Below are positions 4,917-5,878 of a stretch of 5,878 nucleotides of DNA, in pieces; the first letter of the stretch is position 1; every line of letters begins with the position of its first letter. Source of the stretch: an uncultured Clostridia bacterium (lineage in GTDB: Bacteria; Bacillota; Clostridia; Monoglobales; Firm-18). Below the pieces are notes generated by a model. That model was not told where the DNA came from, did not search any database, and saw nothing but the letters and a program-made list of their open reading frames with translations. The DNA lies in contig CALDNB010000118.1 of NCBI GenBank assembly GCA_937914775.1, forward strand, positions 1-5,878, read 5' to 3'. Both the position numbers and the translations under genes were made by a program.

Positions 4917-5878
4917 ATGAAAAAGGTTGTTTCAATATTTCTGTCTTTAATATTGCTTTTAGGGTGTCTTAACATTACTGCTTTTGCAGAGGAGGAAACG
5001 CCCATTGTTATTGTGCCCGGATTTATGGGAAGCAAGTTATATCTGGACAGTGATTTTGATGACAGAGTTTTCGGTGAAAACGGAGACATAAATGAGTTTT
5101 CAAAAATAGAGGCTAAAAAACTGTTTGTTAAAGAGCCGATAAATTTACAAAAAGCCGCAGAATACGGTGCAGGGAACAAGTACAAAGCCCTTGCAAGTAT
5201 AATATGCGACACGTACCCGAAAAGAAAAGTATATTTTTTCTCTTACGATTTTACAAAGAATGCACAAAGCGGTGCAGTTTTGTTAAATGAGTTTTTAAAG
5301 ACACAACAGAAAGTAATACTTATCTGCCACAGTTACGGTGGACTTGTTGCTGCAAGTTATCTTAACGCTTACGGAACTTCAAAGGTTGAAAAAACAATCT
5401 GTATCGGCGTACCTTTTGAGGGTACTGTTTACGCACAGATGGCAAATGAAATGGGCTTTATTGACGGAAATGTCATAAGCCAACTTATGCCTACCGATAA
5501 TTACTTAAAAGAAGTTTACGGAAAAGATTACACTAAAAACTGGGTTTCTGACCAGGAGTTTTTATACAGAGACGGCGTACCTGTTATGTCACAAATGGAC
5601 AACGTGTATTATATTATGGGCGGCGGTATGCTGACCGCGTCCCAATTATTATATGAAGACGGCAAAATTACTGACATTTTGTTTGACAACGACGGTGACA
5701 GTACAGTAACGAAACAGTCATCTACAATGATGGGCAAAGTTTCACGGACACAGGGCAACAACGTGGCGATATTTAATGTGCGTCACGGTGAAATGCTTAA
5801 GTCGGAGGAAGTTGCAAAATATATGCTGTCTGTTCTGGAGGGCACCATTCTTAATGAAGCCGGTGAGACCACCGACAG
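4917..5878 (+). CDS. Secreted LCAT-like alpha/beta-hydrolase (lipase/acyltransferase family), 5' part
   Basis: The reading frame is open from the ATG at 4917 to the right edge (320 complete codons), so the C-terminus is missing. AGGAG at 4905-4909 lies 7 nt upstream of the start. The N-terminus is a signal peptide (MKK, then a hydrophobic core) with a possible signal peptidase I site after AFA (residue 24). LLGC at 14-17 also resembles a lipobox, so it may be a lipoprotein. The mature part opens with PIVIVPGFMGSKLY (28-41), the oxyanion-region pattern of LCAT-type lipases. The nucleophile elbow is CHSYGG with S139. DGDSTV (259-264) matches the Asp motif of LCAT/PDAT, probably D261, and the catalytic His is probably H290 in RHGEM. 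These families hydrolyse or transfer acyl chains of phospholipids or other esters. The substrate here is unknown, and a role outside the membrane is inferred from the signal peptide. Confidence 0.85.
   Translation, partial: MKKVVSIFLSLILLLGCLNITAFAEEETPIVIVPGFMGSKLYLDSDFDDRVFGENGDINEFSKIEAKKLFVKEPINLQKAAEYGAGNKYKALASIICDTYPKRKVYFFSYDFTKNAQSGAVLLNEFLKTQQKVILICHSYGGLVAASYLNAYGTSKVEKTICIGVPFEGTVYAQMANEMGFIDGNVISQLMPTDNYLKEVYGKDYTKNWVSDQEFLYRDGVPVMSQMDNVYYIMGGGMLTASQLLYEDGKITDILFDNDGDSTVTKQSSTMMGKVSRTQGNNVAIFNVRHGEMLKSEEVAKYMLSVLEGTILNEAGETTD

Noticed and set aside
4892..5212. Open frame of 106 codons on the minus strand
   Set aside because: It is antisense to the hydrolase's N-terminal part, whose + strand frame shows a signal peptide and family motifs; it shows no recognisable domain.

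Overview
The window looks like chromosomal DNA of a low-GC, Gram-positive Clostridia-type bacterium (Bacillota). This rests on the AT-rich composition, strong GGAGG-type ribosome binding sites, a clostridial-style prephenate dehydratase, and a DUF348-G5-3D cell-wall protein of the YabE/RpfB-related kind. All supported genes lie on the + strand. I found no mobile-element genes, tRNA, rRNA or CRISPR array.

Region 1 (1-3280) is a compact four-gene run with gaps of 12 to 20 nt. It holds the 3' part of pheA (prephenate dehydratase with a C-terminal ACT domain), tyrA (prephenate dehydrogenase), a metal-dependent type I DAHP synthase, and a DUF554 membrane protein. The DAHP synthase commits carbon to the shikimate pathway, and PheA and TyrA split prephenate between phenylalanine and tyrosine. 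The entry step and both exit branches are therefore probably co-expressed. The DUF554 protein is the unexplained member.

Region 2 (3281-3501) holds a perfect-consensus promoter (TTGACA, 17 nt, TATAAT). It is followed by a leader of about 175 nt that can fold into two long hairpins. The apical loop of the first can also pair with a segment beyond the second, which would make a pseudoknot. I could not match this leader to a known riboswitch family, and it is the best candidate here for something undescribed.

Region 3 (3502-4584) encodes a secreted or membrane-anchored 3D-domain protein with two ubiquitin-like DUF348 modules and a G5 module, probably a peptidoglycan-active enzyme.

Region 4 (4585-4916) has no gene. 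It contains a clear intrinsic terminator and an 84-nt element in which a 7-bp closing helix encloses two strong hairpins. It looks like a dispersed repeat or a structured RNA.

Region 5 (4917-5878) is the 5' part of a secreted alpha/beta-hydrolase resembling the LCAT/PLA2G15/PDAT acyltransferase-lipase family. It runs off the end of the window and all three presumed catalytic residues are present.
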